Of a DNA stretch of 64,000 nucleotides, positions 17,556 through 26,766 are shown piece by piece. The DNA comes from Vallitaleaceae bacterium 9-2. GTDB taxonomy: Bacteria > Bacillota > Clostridia > Lachnospirales > Vallitaleaceae. Each line of letters starts with the position of its first letter. Within the stretch, counting starts at the first letter, position 1. The translations under genes and the position numbers were made by a program. The notes beneath the pieces were generated by a model. The model saw only the letters and a list, made by a program, of their open reading frames with translations. It was not told the DNA's origin and did not search any database. Location: NCBI GenBank assembly GCA_038396585.1, contig CP121691.1:2790001-2854000 (forward strand), given 5' to 3'.

Positions 17556-17945
17556 CTACAAATAAGATATATCTTTTCTTAAAGCTTGTTCATACCCTAA
17601 TAATAAAAGCATACCTACAAAATAGCTTATAACGTCACGAACATCGAAAACACTGCCTAAAACAATGGTTGCTATCGGATATTGATCTAGTCCAAGAAGT
17701 TGGGTAAAATTAACTAACTGCAGGAACTCGATAGCAACCGCAAACCCAAACAGATAATAGGGCAATCGCTTAGTCGGTTTTCCTATAAATGCCTTGATAA
17801 AGCTATACATTAAGAACATGACAATAACATCCCCGACATAGGGACGGATAAAGTCGTCATGAACATAAATAGCTATGATAACTTCAAGTATAAAAAATAT
17901 ACTTGCCAAAATAAAGTATTTTGGAGAAAATCGAAATGTCTTCAT
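17556..17945 (-). CDS. DUF2809 family membrane protein
   Basis: A 129-residue protein with four predicted membrane segments and the DUF2809 signature: FSPKYFILASIFFILEV near the start, HDDFIRPYVGDVIVMFLMYSF, AVAIEFLQL in the third segment and GSVFDVRDVISYFVGM in the last. The function of this family is unknown. The start has AAAGGAAAC. It may be co-transcribed with the DUF2971 gene upstream (18 bp gap). Confidence 0.82.
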   Translation of the reverse strand: MKTFRFSPKYFILASIFFILEVIIAIYVHDDFIRPYVGDVIVMFLMYSFIKAFIGKPTKRLPYYLFGFAVAIEFLQLVNFTQLLGLDQYPIATIVLGSVFDVRDVISYFVGMLLLLGYEQALRKDISYL

Positions 17946-17963
17946 AATGTGTTTCCTTTCTTT

Positions 17964-18791
17964 TTACTTCACTTTTATAACATTAGGTATCCCGTTATCT
18001 AACATTAATCTATAAATCTCCACGTCGCTATATTTGAGCAGATTTCTTAATGCACTCATATATACATCTGGAAAATCCAAACCACAAAAAACTGCTTTTA
18101 ACGAATTATTTATGTTGATGAAATAGTCGGGTTTTTTATTATCGGTCAATAAGAGTAGTCTATACTCAAACTCGTCTCTCCAATCACTGTTCTTCGTAAA
18201 AAACAAGTCTTCCCTATACTTAATCAAGTGTTCTGATATAAAAAACTCTCTGAAATCATGTAGTGCGCCTTCGTTGAGCTCAATGTGATACGCTTGACGC
18301 ATATCCGATGAAGAATCCTTGTATTTAATATCGCCCCGATATAACTTAAACGAACTGTAAACCTTCTTGATATCCATAACCAAACGATCGCGGGAAAATG
18401 CCAGGCATAAGCCACGATGCAGATCGCCATACTGTGCCCACATGCGCATCTTAAAAAAACCGGTCTTGTAGTATAAATCTGCATCTAGGACCGAACTCCC
18501 TGTCTTGGTAATAACCCCAGCATTTTTAGAAAAACATAAAAGCTTACTCTCATCTTGACGAATACAGTTCACTTCTTTTTGGTAACGATCATAATCAATC
18601 AACGCTTCATCGATAGAATTACGATTTGTCCAATTCAAAGATAAAGATTGATACCCTCTCTCATGCGGGTCATTCACATTTTTAAATGATGAAAATCTTA
18701 ACTGCATGGCTGTCAATATCAGTTCCATTGCTGTCTCAAGTCTTGTATAGTGAAACAACATGTCCGTTCCAAAATAACGTTCTTCAATCAC
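17964..18791 (-). CDS. DUF2971 domain protein
   Basis: A 275-residue soluble protein. The DUF2971 features are the opening LFHYTRLETAMELIL, then LRFSSFKNVNDPHERG (the conserved NDPxE motif), LLCFSKNAGVITKTG, and MWAQYGDLHRGLCLAFSRD (WxHYxxxHxGxCL-like motif). DUF2971 proteins are unclassified and some are found in phage-defence or toxin contexts. The start is GTG at 18791 behind AGGAGGG. No partner toxin or antitoxin is evident next to it. Confidence 0.78.
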   Translation of the reverse strand: MIEERYFGTDMLFHYTRLETAMELILTAMQLRFSSFKNVNDPHERGYQSLSLNWTNRNSIDEALIDYDRYQKEVNCIRQDESKLLCFSKNAGVITKTGSSVLDADLYYKTGFFKMRMWAQYGDLHRGLCLAFSRDRLVMDIKKVYSSFKLYRGDIKYKDSSSDMRQAYHIELNEGALHDFREFFISEHLIKYREDLFFTKNSDWRDEFEYRLLLLTDNKKPDYFININNSLKAVFCGLDFPDVYMSALRNLLKYSDVEIYRLMLDNGIPNVIKVK

Positions 18792-18898
18792 CTAATCCCT
18801 CCTTGTCTCAATTAGCTGTCCATCATCTGCTTTACAAACTCTATAGAATGTTAAATAAATGTGGCACCTCCTGTATAGAATTTGACCACCTACATTAC

Positions 18899-19432
18899 TC
18901 ATTGGCTATCATTTTCACTTAAAAACCTAGCCGTATTGATATTTCTAACTGTCATGAATGGATACACCTCGTGCCCCACCAATTTATTCAGCTGACTTTT
19001 ATTTTGATTTTCTCGCAACACATGCCACACAATTGCCCCCTTAATATATATAAGGTCCAGGTATTCACGTTGCATCGGTAATGTCATCAAGGTTTTCTCT
19101 GCATCAATCTCAGGAAATAAGTATGCCACATCTGTCTTCTGCTCTTTGTTATTTTGCCACTCTTTTGGAATAGCCGCAAGGATTGCCTGCATCTCTTCCT
19201 GACTTTTGACAAGTATAGGAATCGCGAATCCAAACTCCTGTTCAACGGCCTTGGTAAGACTTTTCTCAATATGTGTTCGGTCATCATCAGAGTCAAATAG
19301 CGCGTTACCTGAATTAAGATATGTCATAACATTAGAATACCCTAAAGATACGAGAAGATTCTTTAACCGCTTCATCTCAACTTTACGTCTTCCACCGACA
19401 TTGATGCCTCTTAACAACGCTATATATCTCAT
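18899..19432 (-). CDS. DUF1697 family protein
   Basis: A 177-residue cytoplasmic protein with the clear DUF1697 start MRYIALLRGINVGGRRKVEMKRL, followed by GYSNVMTYLNSGNALFDS and the middle segment PILVKSQEEMQAILAAIP. The C-terminal part ITWR-type motif is replaced by FMTVRNINTARFL. The family is widespread and of unknown function. Length is normal and the start has AGGAGGAAAC. It appears to be a single-gene unit. Confidence 0.88.
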   Translation of the reverse strand: MRYIALLRGINVGGRRKVEMKRLKNLLVSLGYSNVMTYLNSGNALFDSDDDRTHIEKSLTKAVEQEFGFAIPILVKSQEEMQAILAAIPKEWQNNKEQKTDVAYLFPEIDAEKTLMTLPMQREYLDLIYIKGAIVWHVLRENQNKSQLNKLVGHEVYPFMTVRNINTARFLSENDSQ

Positions 19433-19507
19433 AGTTTCCTCCTAATACTAAGGCTTCTGATAGGTTTTCATTAAGTCACACCTTATCTTTTTTGTTAACT
19501 TTGAACG

Positions 19508-19984
19508 TTACCATACTCGATTCAAATCATCTGAATAAAATGAAATCGCTCTATTAAATTTTTCTATATCTTTATCCGAGGATGAGTTTGCTAACAACTT
19601 TAATAATATGCTTACAGATTTTTCATACTCTTTAAGATTATATAGTGTCATTGCATAAAATACTTCTAGTGCCTTATTGTCATATTTATCAATGCTACTT
19701 TCTAATAAAGTCTTGGATTCATTGTACTGACCTATGGTTCTATATGTACTCGCCAATCCGATGATTGCTTCAACTTGATCTTCTTCACTCAATCCTAACG
19801 ATATAGCTTTTTCATAATACGCAACAGCTTCCTTTTCATACTCCAAAACATCATAACACCACGCTAACTGATAATTTACTTCTGCATTTTCATTATCCTT
19901 GTTTAACAACAATTTTAAAATATCAATAGCTTCTTCTACCTGCCCATTTTCTCTATATTTAATTGCTCTATCTAGTTCATTCAT
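19508..19984 (-). CDS. Tetratricopeptide repeat protein
   Basis: A 158-residue soluble protein built of about four TPR units, for example MNELDRAIKYRENGQVEEAIDILK, NAEVNYQLAWCYDVLEYEKEAVAYY and QVEAIIGLASTYRTIGQYNES. It resembles the YrrB/tetratricopeptide proteins next to unrelated genes in Bacillota and probably acts as a protein-binding adaptor. The start has GAAAGGAGTT. The decayed IS21 element begins immediately upstream of its promoter region. Confidence 0.8.
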   Translation of the reverse strand: MNELDRAIKYRENGQVEEAIDILKLLLNKDNENAEVNYQLAWCYDVLEYEKEAVAYYEKAISLGLSEEDQVEAIIGLASTYRTIGQYNESKTLLESSIDKYDNKALEVFYAMTLYNLKEYEKSVSILLKLLANSSSDKDIEKFNRAISFYSDDLNRVW

Positions 19985-20123
19985 ACTTTAACTCCTTTCT
20001 ATCTATATTTTTGGTAAAATAGATTTGAATATTTCGGCAAAACAAATTAAAAAGTAATTGCCAGTACATTCACAATCAAATATCCTTTTAAGTACACCAC
20101 ATACTTGGAAGGAGCGAGAGGAC

Positions 20124-21307
20124 GTGCTGACAATTACTCAAATAGATTATATACGAAAACTGTACTTTGATAAAGGACTTTCTGTAGATGAAATCCATAA
20201 ACGTACAAATCATGCCAGAAACACCATCACTAAATATCTTGAAATGGAGGATTTTAACCCTCCAAAATACGCACGAACTAAGGATCGTAAGTCGGATCTG
20301 ATTAGACCCTTTGTCCGTCAGATTCTTCTGGAGAACAAGAATAAACGTAAGAAACAACGTCATACGGCAAAACGTATCTACGATAGAGCCATTCAAGAAG
20401 TGCCTGATTTATGCCTTGTAACCGAAAGAACCATGCGATACATTGTTGCTGAGGAAAAAGCCAATAATTTATACCGAAAAAGAATGCTTCTTAGACCTTA
20501 ATCATCCAGGTGGTGAAGCTCAAGTTGATTTTGGTGAGATTGATGTCTATAAAGACGGCAAACTCATCAAAGCCCACGAGTTCGTAATGACACTTCCGGC
20601 AAGCAATGCTGGGTTTTGCCAAGTTACCTTCAGTGAAACCATGGGAGCCGTTTGCCAAAGTATGGAAAAAATCTTTGAACATATCGGAAAAGTACCCAAA
20701 CGCATCTGGTTTGACCAGATGGCAGCTGCCTGCCTACGGCAGAAAGATGTCAACGGAAATGTTATTCCTAATCCGAGGTTTCATGCCTTTGCTGTTCATC
20801 ATGGTTTTGACATTGTCTTTTTGTAATCCTTATTCAGGGAATGAAAAAGGATCTGTCGAAAACAAAGTCGGTTACTTCAGAAACAATCTATTCATACCTG
20901 AACCGGTTATTAATGATATCAATGATTACAATCAACATTTTTTAAAACGTTGTGATAAAAATAATCAGCGTTATCATTATAAAATACATGCATCAACATT
21001 AGCATCGCTTCTGATTCAGGAAAAAAAGCTAATGCATGATACCAACCTTACTCCCTTTGATTATTCAAAGGAAGTAAAATACAGATTATATAAAAACGGT
21101 CATATCAAAGTTGATTCTAATGAATACTCTGTTTCACCACAACACTGGCAAACCTACGTAGCGACACTTGATAAAGATAACTTACGTGAGGCTTTATATT
21201 TCCTCAAACATTGTCTTATTGAAAAGGATATGGCCTTCGCAAATGAGGTTGTTAAAGAAAATATGAAGCAGCACGTTATGGAACCGGAAGCAGTGAACGA
21301 TTTATGA
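20124..21307 (+). pseudogene. istA: istA transposase, broken by two frameshifts
   Basis: The reading begins at GTG 20124 (AAGGAG upstream) with an IstA helix-turn-helix (KGLSVDEIHKRTNHARNTI). Near 20490 it shifts to the next frame for the DDE catalytic core (HPGGEAQVDFGEID, then PKRIWFDQM). Near 20820 it shifts again for the rest (YSGNEKGSVENKVGYFR, with the catalytic Glu). It ends at 21307. All three pieces are recognisable IS21 transposase, so the gene was intact before the frameshifts. Confidence 0.85.
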
Positions 21308-21579
21308 AAAAGCTTAAAAAGGCAGATCTGCTTATATTAGATGAATGGGGATATCTTCCACTTCATCAAGAAGGTGCCAGGTTACTCTTTGAAGTCATTA
21401 GTATGTGTTATGAACAAAAAAGCATTATCATAACAACAAATATTGAGTTCAGTCATTGGAAAAACTTTCTTTTCGATGAAAAACTAACGGCTGCTATTAT
21501 CGATAGAGTCATCCATCATTCGCATTTATTAGTATTTGATGGTCCCAGTCACCGAAAGCAGAATGCACTTTTAAAATAG
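21304..21579 (+). pseudogene. istB: istB helper ATPase, C-terminal fragment
   Basis: 91 codons match the second half of IstB: the Walker B strand LLILDEWGYLPL, then SIIITTNIEFSHW and the sensor region IIDRVIHHSHLLVFDG. The N-terminal DNA-binding part and the Walker A loop are absent. The fragment begins within 4 bp of the istA stop, which suggests an internal deletion joined the two genes. Confidence 0.85.
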
Positions 21580-21729
21580 TAACCCATTAACCGAATGTAC
21601 TGATCAAAATGTTTTGCCATTTTATTAAAATATCTATTGCCAAATACAATTTAAGTGTAGCAAAATCGAATTCCATAGTAATATAGGCGTAATTAACTCA
21701 TATATATGTTAGTTTATCTTAAAAAATGC

Positions 21730-21954
21730 TCATCGTTTCCAGTCATATTTAGTACGTACTGTTGTATTTATAAACGCATTCAAGCCGTCTCCCTGTTGCG
21801 CTAAAACTTTCATACGTTCAACATTATTTACACCTGCACTCTTATACGAATAACAATATACGCCACCACCTTTAAATTGAACTGTTACAGAATCGTGTCC
21901 AATTTCATACGATTGAACACCTGAATTTTTGTCAACATCTTTATATTTAATCAT
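21730..21954 (-). CDS. Small KTSC-like domain protein
   Basis: A 74-residue protein that starts MIKYKDVDKNSGVQSYEIGHD, continues VTVQFKGGGVYCYSYKSAG and ends FINTTVRTKYDWKR. The order of a strand with a conserved Y/H, an F-x-GG-Y hairpin and a terminal F-x-N segment resembles the KTSC domain found in many phage and plasmid proteins. The function is unknown. The ATG at 21954 is preceded by GGAGATGGAAAG; an upstream in-frame ATG at 22002 has no clear site. Confidence 0.5.
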   Translation of the reverse strand: MIKYKDVDKNSGVQSYEIGHDSVTVQFKGGGVYCYSYKSAGVNNVERMKVLAQQGDGLNAFINTTVRTKYDWKR

Positions 21955-22051
21955 CTTTCCATCTCCTATCAATGAGAAACTATCACCTATATTACTATAC
22001 AATTGTCAAGGAAAAATCAAGAATTAATATCAAGATCTAATCCTCTTTGTG

Positions 22052-22138
22052 CTATTCAACATGTTCACACTTTGGGCATGGTGGAAATTTATCAGAAACA
22101 CCGCTTAACACAACCTTATCTCCGTAATCACTTATTTA
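22052..22138 (-). pseudogene. Fragment of a small zinc-ribbon protein
   Basis: The minus frame reads GDKVVLSGVSDKFPPCPKCEHVE then TAG at 22052, with a TAA stop close upstream. The end of this phrase, PPCPxC with a preceding S-D-K-F, is typical of short rubredoxin-like or zinc-ribbon tails. The N-terminal half with the first CxxC pair is missing. It lies in the array region and may be a decayed cassette gene. Confidence 0.3.
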
Positions 22139-22183
22139 AACAACACAAAAATTCTTTAGGAAAAATTATATGTTACACAATGT

Positions 22184-22708
22184 CTAAAAACCGAACATCT
22201 CGTCAATGTTGTTGGCTCTTATCTTTATTGTATTATCATTACCCTTTTTCTTGTCACTTCGTGCTGTTCCATAAATATCAAAATCCCAATGGCCTTTAAT
22301 AAATCTAAGCTTTAGTGACTGTGGCTTATACTTGTCCTTGCGTTCCAAATCAATACAACTTCTTACAGTTTCCCTATCAAGTAGTAAGAGTTTGCTTTTA
22401 TTTAAATCTTCTTCTCCACATATACAGCAAAACACAAATGTTCTTTCTGTCATTAAAATTTCATTTAATTCGTCTACTTGATCTTCTGTGTATGGAAATG
22501 ACCATATCTTACGATTATTCGCCTTACTTTTACTAGTAGGTTTACCAATGTACTTCACATATACACGGAAGTCCCCCTCGTTTGTTGTAAAATCATATAC
22601 TTTGCGACCAACAGTATTACGACCTTCAAACAATGCAGGTTTTACTCCATTATTTAGGACATATGATAAAAATGCACCTGTGTAAAAATCTTCTTTCCGT
22701 AAATCCAT
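22184..22708 (-). CDS. Hypothetical cassette protein (174 aa)
   Basis: A soluble protein of 174 residues. It begins MDLRKEDFYTGAFLSYVLNNG and contains RKVYDFTTNEGDFRVYVKYIG, KIWSFPYTEDQVDELN and RSCIDLERKDKY. I do not recognise the family; the Y-x-x-K segment after a hairpin is reminiscent of some nuclease folds, but there is no complete catalytic motif. The start has AAAGGAGAG. It lies just downstream of attC site 1 on the minus strand, where the next cassette gene would be expected. No attC was found after its stop, so the left end of the array may be eroded. Confidence 0.55.
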   Translation of the reverse strand: MDLRKEDFYTGAFLSYVLNNGVKPALFEGRNTVGRKVYDFTTNEGDFRVYVKYIGKPTSKSKANNRKIWSFPYTEDQVDELNEILMTERTFVFCCICGEEDLNKSKLLLLDRETVRSCIDLERKDKYKPQSLKLRFIKGHWDFDIYGTARSDKKKGNDNTIKIRANNIDEMFGF

Positions 22709-22774
22709 AAATCTCTCCTTTCTTAAGCTAATTGAATGTTGCGGCTAGTGCTTCTATTATCGAAGTAAATGATT

Positions 22775-23044
22775 TCAGATAACGTTCCCGCAGTTCCCGA
22801 CTTGTGCATCCTCCGATTTCCTGTACATGTTGGGAACTGGCGTGTTAGATGATGCTATCAATCGTCCTACAGAAACAATCTCCAAATCTAGCAATCGTGA
22901 TTTCTTCTTTAGAACATTGATTAAAAGCCTAATACAATAAACAACAAGTATAATTATTAGAATAAGTACAGTAACTGCTATTAGTTGAAATATGACTTGG
23001 ATTAATGTTTGAAAATCAAATCCTAATATTCTAGTATTATCCAT
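22775..23044 (-). CDS. Small single-spanning membrane protein ending inside an attC site
   Basis: An 89-codon ORF with AAAGGAATT before ATG 23044. Residues 12-42 form one hydrophobic helix (LIQVIFQLIAVTVLILIIILVV), followed by a basic stop (VLKKKSR). After about residue 62 the frame runs through the whole attC-like site and stops just beyond it, so the C-terminus (TPVPNMYRK and on) is probably encoded by the recombination site. That layout is common for cassette genes. Function unknown. Confidence 0.5.
   Translation of the reverse strand: MDNTRILGFDFQTLIQVIFQLIAVTVLILIIILVVYCIRLLINVLKKKSRLLDLEIVSVGRLIASSNTPVPNMYRKSEDAQVGNCGNVI
22777..22850 (-). other. Integron attC-like recombination site 1
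   Basis: A 74-bp imperfect palindrome. The plus strand begins AGATAAC, then AGTTCCCGAC, and ends GTTGGGAACT, then GTTAGAT. The outer boxes have AAC/GTT, the inner boxes pair AGTTCCC with GGGAACT, and an extra unpaired C sits next to one inner box (GCCAG against GCAG). This is the R''-L''-L'-R' pattern of attC sites. The extra base lies on the 5' side when read on the minus strand, so the array probably reads leftward. Confidence 0.7.
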
Positions 23045-23386
23045 ATATAAATTCCTTTCAGTTTATAAAACAGATTGGTTTAATCAATTACACTCATATC
23101 TTAAATTTCAATTTGACGCTGAGTTAACTATTTATTCATAGTCTATATCGAATTACTAGAAGCACCAATTACAACGGTAGTAACTGGTACTTCTTACAAA
23201 TGTTCTGTGATTTTTCCTGATGTGAATTTATATAGCTTTTTAAAGCTTTAATCATTCACTTGGAAATTTCAGAAAATTTTATCACAGATACTACAAGGGT
23301 TACCTCTTGTAGTAATAATAACTTTGTTTTGTTACGCACTGGGTAGGATAATGTAGTCCCCCACCATCAAATAGAATTTTCTAATT
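23045..23386. other. Non-coding stretch with two hairpins
   Basis: No ORF is supported in these 342 bases. A near-perfect 14-bp inverted repeat at 23159-23193 (GAAGCACCAATTAC with GTAACTGGTACTTC) has two mismatches that become G-U pairs in minus-strand RNA. A perfect 8-bp one is at 23290-23313 (ACTACAAG with CTTGTAGT). Neither is followed by a T run on the minus strand, so they are not clear terminators. They lie between the lipoprotein gene and the small membrane gene of the same cassette. Confidence 0.5.
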
Positions 23387-23872
23387 CTATTCCTCGCATA
23401 TTAATCCTGCCTTAATGTATTCTGCCTTTAAAATCGAGTATACTACTTCATAATTATCATTCAGATACTCTATATCGATTAACTGGCTTTCATTGATTAA
23501 TAAAGACTCTACATCCATCGCCTCAAAATCATAGGTCATATTTAACACAATATAATTACTCTCAATTTCACTACTATAGCTAAATCCACTAAAATCAAAA
23601 ATTTCGTTAGAAAAGGTTTTATCCGCTAACTCCTTTTTCATTTTTAAATCATCATACTTGCCATCTATTAATTCGTATTTATCCATAACCACAGTTTTAA
23701 TAACGATATCATCAATATGATAAACTTCAACCTGATATGAATTTTTTACCTTCGACTCGTAAATATTAGTCTCAGTAGGTTCTATGCTGAATTTAGAAAT
23801 CACTTCTTCGTTTGAAGTACATCCACACAATATAAATATTACAAATATGCATATACTTAATATTTTTTTCAT
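23387..23872 (-). CDS. Lipoprotein, DUF1307 (YehR)-like
   Basis: A 161-residue lipoprotein with signal MKKILSICIFVIFILCGC (lipobox LCGC, Cys at about 18). The mature part has YQVEVYHIDDIVIKTVV, a middle helix KMKKELADKTF, then NYIVLNMTYDFEAMDVESL and a C-terminal LKAEYIKAGL. This order resembles DUF1307/YehR lipoproteins, with moderate certainty. It would be anchored on the outer membrane leaflet. It lies inside the cassette bounded by attC sites 1 and 2 and is read towards site 1. Confidence 0.6.
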   Translation of the reverse strand: MKKILSICIFVIFILCGCTSNEEVISKFSIEPTETNIYESKVKNSYQVEVYHIDDIVIKTVVMDKYELIDGKYDDLKMKKELADKTFSNEIFDFSGFSYSSEIESNYIVLNMTYDFEAMDVESLLINESQLIDIEYLNDNYEVVYSILKAEYIKAGLICEE

Positions 23873-24025
23873 GTAATTAATCTCCTGGTCTTATTTTCAC
23901 AGCCCATTTCCAACAGTTAACTGAAGGTCAAATCAAATTTTAACATTCACTATTTGCAATCACTTCATATCAACCTAATACTAGCACTACATGGACGTAG
24001 TGCGGAAACTACATGGTAGGGTTTC

Positions 24026-24099
24026 ATCTAACGTTCCCGCAGTTCCCGACGTATATATTCTCCTTACTCCTGCACATGTTGGGAACTGGCTTGTTAGCT
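24026..24099 (-). other. Integron attC-like recombination site 2
   Basis: A 74-bp site closely related to site 1. The plus strand begins ATCTAAC (fits RYYYAAC), then GCAGTTCCCGAC, and ends GTTGGGAACTGGC, then GTTAGCT. On the minus strand the terminal box GTTAGAT fits GTTRRRY. The central spacer differs from site 1 while the paired boxes are nearly identical, so the two are the same site class in different cassettes. The Pycsar-type cyclase gene ends 30 bp away. Confidence 0.75.
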
Positions 24100-24128
24100 G
24101 GCGTTATAACCGCCCTCTGTGCAATACA

Positions 24129-25340
24129 TTAATTATCATTAACATATATGCCAAATTTATCTCTTCCAACGATTATATTATTATGCCTTATAGTACATTG
24201 CATATAATGATGTCCTTTATAGGCTGTTGTTTCAAGACAATATAAAACCCCTCTGTATCTCTCTACTTCAAACTCTAATCCTGATTCCGAATTAGAAGCC
24301 TCTATGCCTCTGTTAATAACGCTCCATTCTATATCATAATCTTCAAAATTATCGAGGCCAAGAATAGAGAACTTTAAATCTATCCCTTTTTTAATGGATT
24401 TGCTATTGGCTATGTAATCCTCCAGGTTATTTGAATCTTCACCATATTTGCACTGCAATTCTATATTACTAAAAATGTCATTTTTAGGTACAAAGCTAAA
24501 AGTTCTAATATATTTCTCCCATTCAAATTGAAACATCTTATATCTCAACTCATTTCGATTTACTATGTACCTATCACTTTTAATCTCTCCATCAACTTGC
24601 TTCTTTTTAATGCTGATAAACTCTTCTGGAATATCTAAATGTGTTAAGATATTCTGTCCAATCATAATTTTATTAGCCGAACATTTACCTTGTAGTTTTG
24701 CAGCTAAATCAGTATGTAGACTTGTTGTTGTCGTTTCACTACAGTCACGTATTCCGTATTTTGACCATAAAACATCTTTGTCGTAACCAAGATCTAAACC
24801 TACCCTTAACTTGATTGGTTCAATACCTTCTTGTTCAAACTGAATCTTAAGGTGTTCATTTATATAAGCCTGTAAAATCGAACAAGCATTGAGCGCATTA
24901 ATAACTGCATTGGATATGGTTGAGGCTCTATCGCCGAAATATCCGAATATAGCATCCCCCTGGAGCCTATGTACATGACCATCACACCCCTGAAAAATCT
25001 CTATAGCTATTGACAGAATACGATTTTTTATCATCCTTACTTTTGACAAATCATATTTAAAAGCAAGGTTTGTTGAACCTTGTATATCAACAAAAACACT
25101 TATTACATATTGGTTTACTTCTTCACCTTCACTCATCTCTAAAAAATCTGGATGTGTTCCAATTCTTTCATTATATTCTCCTGATTTGTTTAACAAAGTC
25201 CTAATATGTTCAGTAACAGATTTTCCAAGTCTAGGCACTAAAGCTGATTCAGAAAACGCTCTCTTTTCAATACCATGCTCTAGATCGAATGAAAAAATAC
25301 TCCCTCCATCAGCTATATTAAATAATTCATTTAGATACAT
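24129..25340 (-). CDS. pycC: Pycsar-type pyrimidine cyclase with AGS-C sensor domain
   Basis: A 403-residue class III nucleotide cyclase. The metal-binding aspartates are D85 in SVFVDIQGST and D129 in HRLQGDAIFGYFG. TTSLHTDLAAKLQG supplies the later active-site residues. Residues from about 285 onward match the AGS-C domain (WSVINRGIEA, RYRGVLYC, YKGHHYMQCTI). In Pycsar systems such cyclases answer phage infection by making cCMP or cUMP, which activates a membrane or TIR effector. The gene starts 11 bp after the stop of a split membrane effector gene and has GGGGGGAG upstream. The call relies on motif order and the partner gene. Confidence 0.8.
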   Translation of the reverse strand: MYLNELFNIADGGSIFSFDLEHGIEKRAFSESALVPRLGKSVTEHIRTLLNKSGEYNERIGTHPDFLEMSEGEEVNQYVISVFVDIQGSTNLAFKYDLSKVRMIKNRILSIAIEIFQGCDGHVHRLQGDAIFGYFGDRASTISNAVINALNACSILQAYINEHLKIQFEQEGIEPIKLRVGLDLGYDKDVLWSKYGIRDCSETTTTSLHTDLAAKLQGKCSANKIMIGQNILTHLDIPEEFISIKKKQVDGEIKSDRYIVNRNELRYKMFQFEWEKYIRTFSFVPKNDIFSNIELQCKYGEDSNNLEDYIANSKSIKKGIDLKFSILGLDNFEDYDIEWSVINRGIEASNSESGLEFEVERYRGVLYCLETTAYKGHHYMQCTIRHNNIIVGRDKFGIYVNDN

Positions 25341-25624
25341 ATTCTCCCCCCTACAATGTACAAAATAATATTAATATCCACGGCATTACTGCACCAACAA
25401 TGAAGACTATTATTGATGCTCTCAGGATATTATGTTTATCAGTTGAAATCTTAGCTACTTCAACTATCTGACTTACTATATCATCTTCAAATGAGTACCC
25501 ATCTGATGATATATATTCTTTATAGTATTGATGTCCCTTTTTTGCTATTGTTCTGATACAATAAAGTTGTAACACCAAGAGCGAGTTTGATGATATAATT
25601 CAAACTTGAAAAGGAGTTACGATT

Positions 25625-25912
25625 ATGGCAAATAACAAATATGATAAGGTCCTCCAGGACAAAATTATCCGTCTTCATCTTGAAGAAGGAAGAACCATCA
25701 AAAGTTTAAGCGACGAATACAACTTAGGTAATGGCACACTCAGATATTGGCTGAATAAGCACCGTGAAGAATGCAAGAACAACCCACAGTTACAAAGCGA
25801 AACAAATCAAATGCTTGAAATTCAACGCTTGAAGAAGGAACTTGCCGAGACCAAGAAAGAGAATGATTTCTTAAAAAAGGCAGCAGCATTCTTCGCGAAG
25901 GAAATCGACTAA
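25625..25912 (+). CDS. IS3-family transposase OrfA
   Basis: A 95-residue helix-turn-helix protein (LHLEEGRTIKSLSDEYNLGNGTLRYWLNK) with a leucine-zipper tail (LEIQRLKKELAETKKENDFLKKAAAFF). The slippery heptamer A AAA AAG at 25873-25879 lies before its stop, in the codons for FLKK. In IS3 elements this site makes a minus-one shift that joins OrfA to OrfB. The ATG follows AAGGAGTT. Confidence 0.92.
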   Translation: MANNKYDKVLQDKIIRLHLEEGRTIKSLSDEYNLGNGTLRYWLNKHREECKNNPQLQSETNQMLEIQRLKKELAETKKENDFLKKAAAFFAKEID

Positions 25913-25962
25913 AGAAGTACGAGTTTATTCGTGAGTATCATCTAGAGTTTGGCGTAAACTGG

Positions 25963-26766
25963 TTGCTAAATAAACTTAGCCTTTACCCAAATGACTACTA
26001 CAATTACCTAAAAGACCGCAAAGCAGCCTATCGTCAGCAAAAAGAAACATTGAAGCAACAGATCAAAGATGTGTATCACGAACTTAACGGAGCCATTGGT
26101 TACCGAATGATCTGCGATTTACTGAACCGTAAAGGGATTCAGTGCTCTTATGGTACCGTTTATTCATACATGCGTGAAATAGGCATTAAAGCCATTGTAC
26201 GTCGCAAGAAGAATCCGTATATCAAAGGTTATCAGCATCACATTTTTGATAACCTGTTAGGACAAAACTTTACTGCTGCAAAGCCTAATCAGGTTTGGTG
26301 TACCGATTTTACATACCTTAGTCTGAAGAATGGTTCTAAACGCTACAATTGTAGCATTATCGACCTATATGACCGCAGTATTATAGCTAGTCTCAACAGT
26401 AAATGGATTGATTCTAACCTTGCCATAGAGACCTTGGAGGTTGCACTAGAGGCAAATCCTGTAAGGGATGAATTGATTCTCCACAGCGACCAGGGGTCGC
26501 AATACGCCTCAAGGGATTTCATTGCCTACTGTGCTAATAATGAGATTACTCAAAGTATGAGCAGAGCCGGCAATCCGTATGACAACGCTCCGATGGAACG
26601 TTTCTATAATACATTGAAAACAGAGTTCGTATATCAGTACTCTTTTGAGACCGATGAAGATCTTAACCAAGGCATCTATGAATACATCTTCGATTGGTAT
26701 AACCATCGTAGACCACACTCATATAACGGTGGTAAGACGCCATTTGAAATGAGACATTCAAACTAG
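25963..26766 (+). CDS. IS3-family transposase OrfB (DDE catalytic part)
   Basis: The rve integrase domain has the three acidic residues in VWCTDFTYLSL, ILHSDQGSQYAS and NAPMERFYNTLKTEF, the DD(35)E pattern. The frame stays open upstream of the first ATG-type start, back to the orfA slippery site (LKKYEFIREYHLEFGVNWLL), so the product is most likely made as an OrfAB fusion. The C-terminal YNHRRPHSYNGGKTPFE is standard. No damage was seen. Confidence 0.93.
   Translation: MLNKLSLYPNDYYNYLKDRKAAYRQQKETLKQQIKDVYHELNGAIGYRMICDLLNRKGIQCSYGTVYSYMREIGIKAIVRRKKNPYIKGYQHHIFDNLLGQNFTAAKPNQVWCTDFTYLSLKNGSKRYNCSIIDLYDRSIIASLNSKWIDSNLAIETLEVALEANPVRDELILHSDQGSQYASRDFIAYCANNEITQSMSRAGNPYDNAPMERFYNTLKTEFVYQYSFETDEDLNQGIYEYIFDWYNHRRPHSYNGGKTPFEMRHSN

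Larger units (their letters stand above)
20009..21644 (+). mobile_element. Decayed IS21-family insertion sequence
   Basis: The element has imperfect terminal inverted repeats: about 35 bp at 20009-20045 (starts TTTTGGTAAAATAGA and contains GGCAAAACA) matches the reverse complement of 21610-21644. A shorter inner repeat CAGTACATTC at 20062-20071 is perfectly inverted at 21593-21602. Inside are a broken istA and a truncated istB. Frameshifts in istA and loss of the istB N-terminus mean it cannot move by itself. Target duplication was not resolved. Confidence 0.75.
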
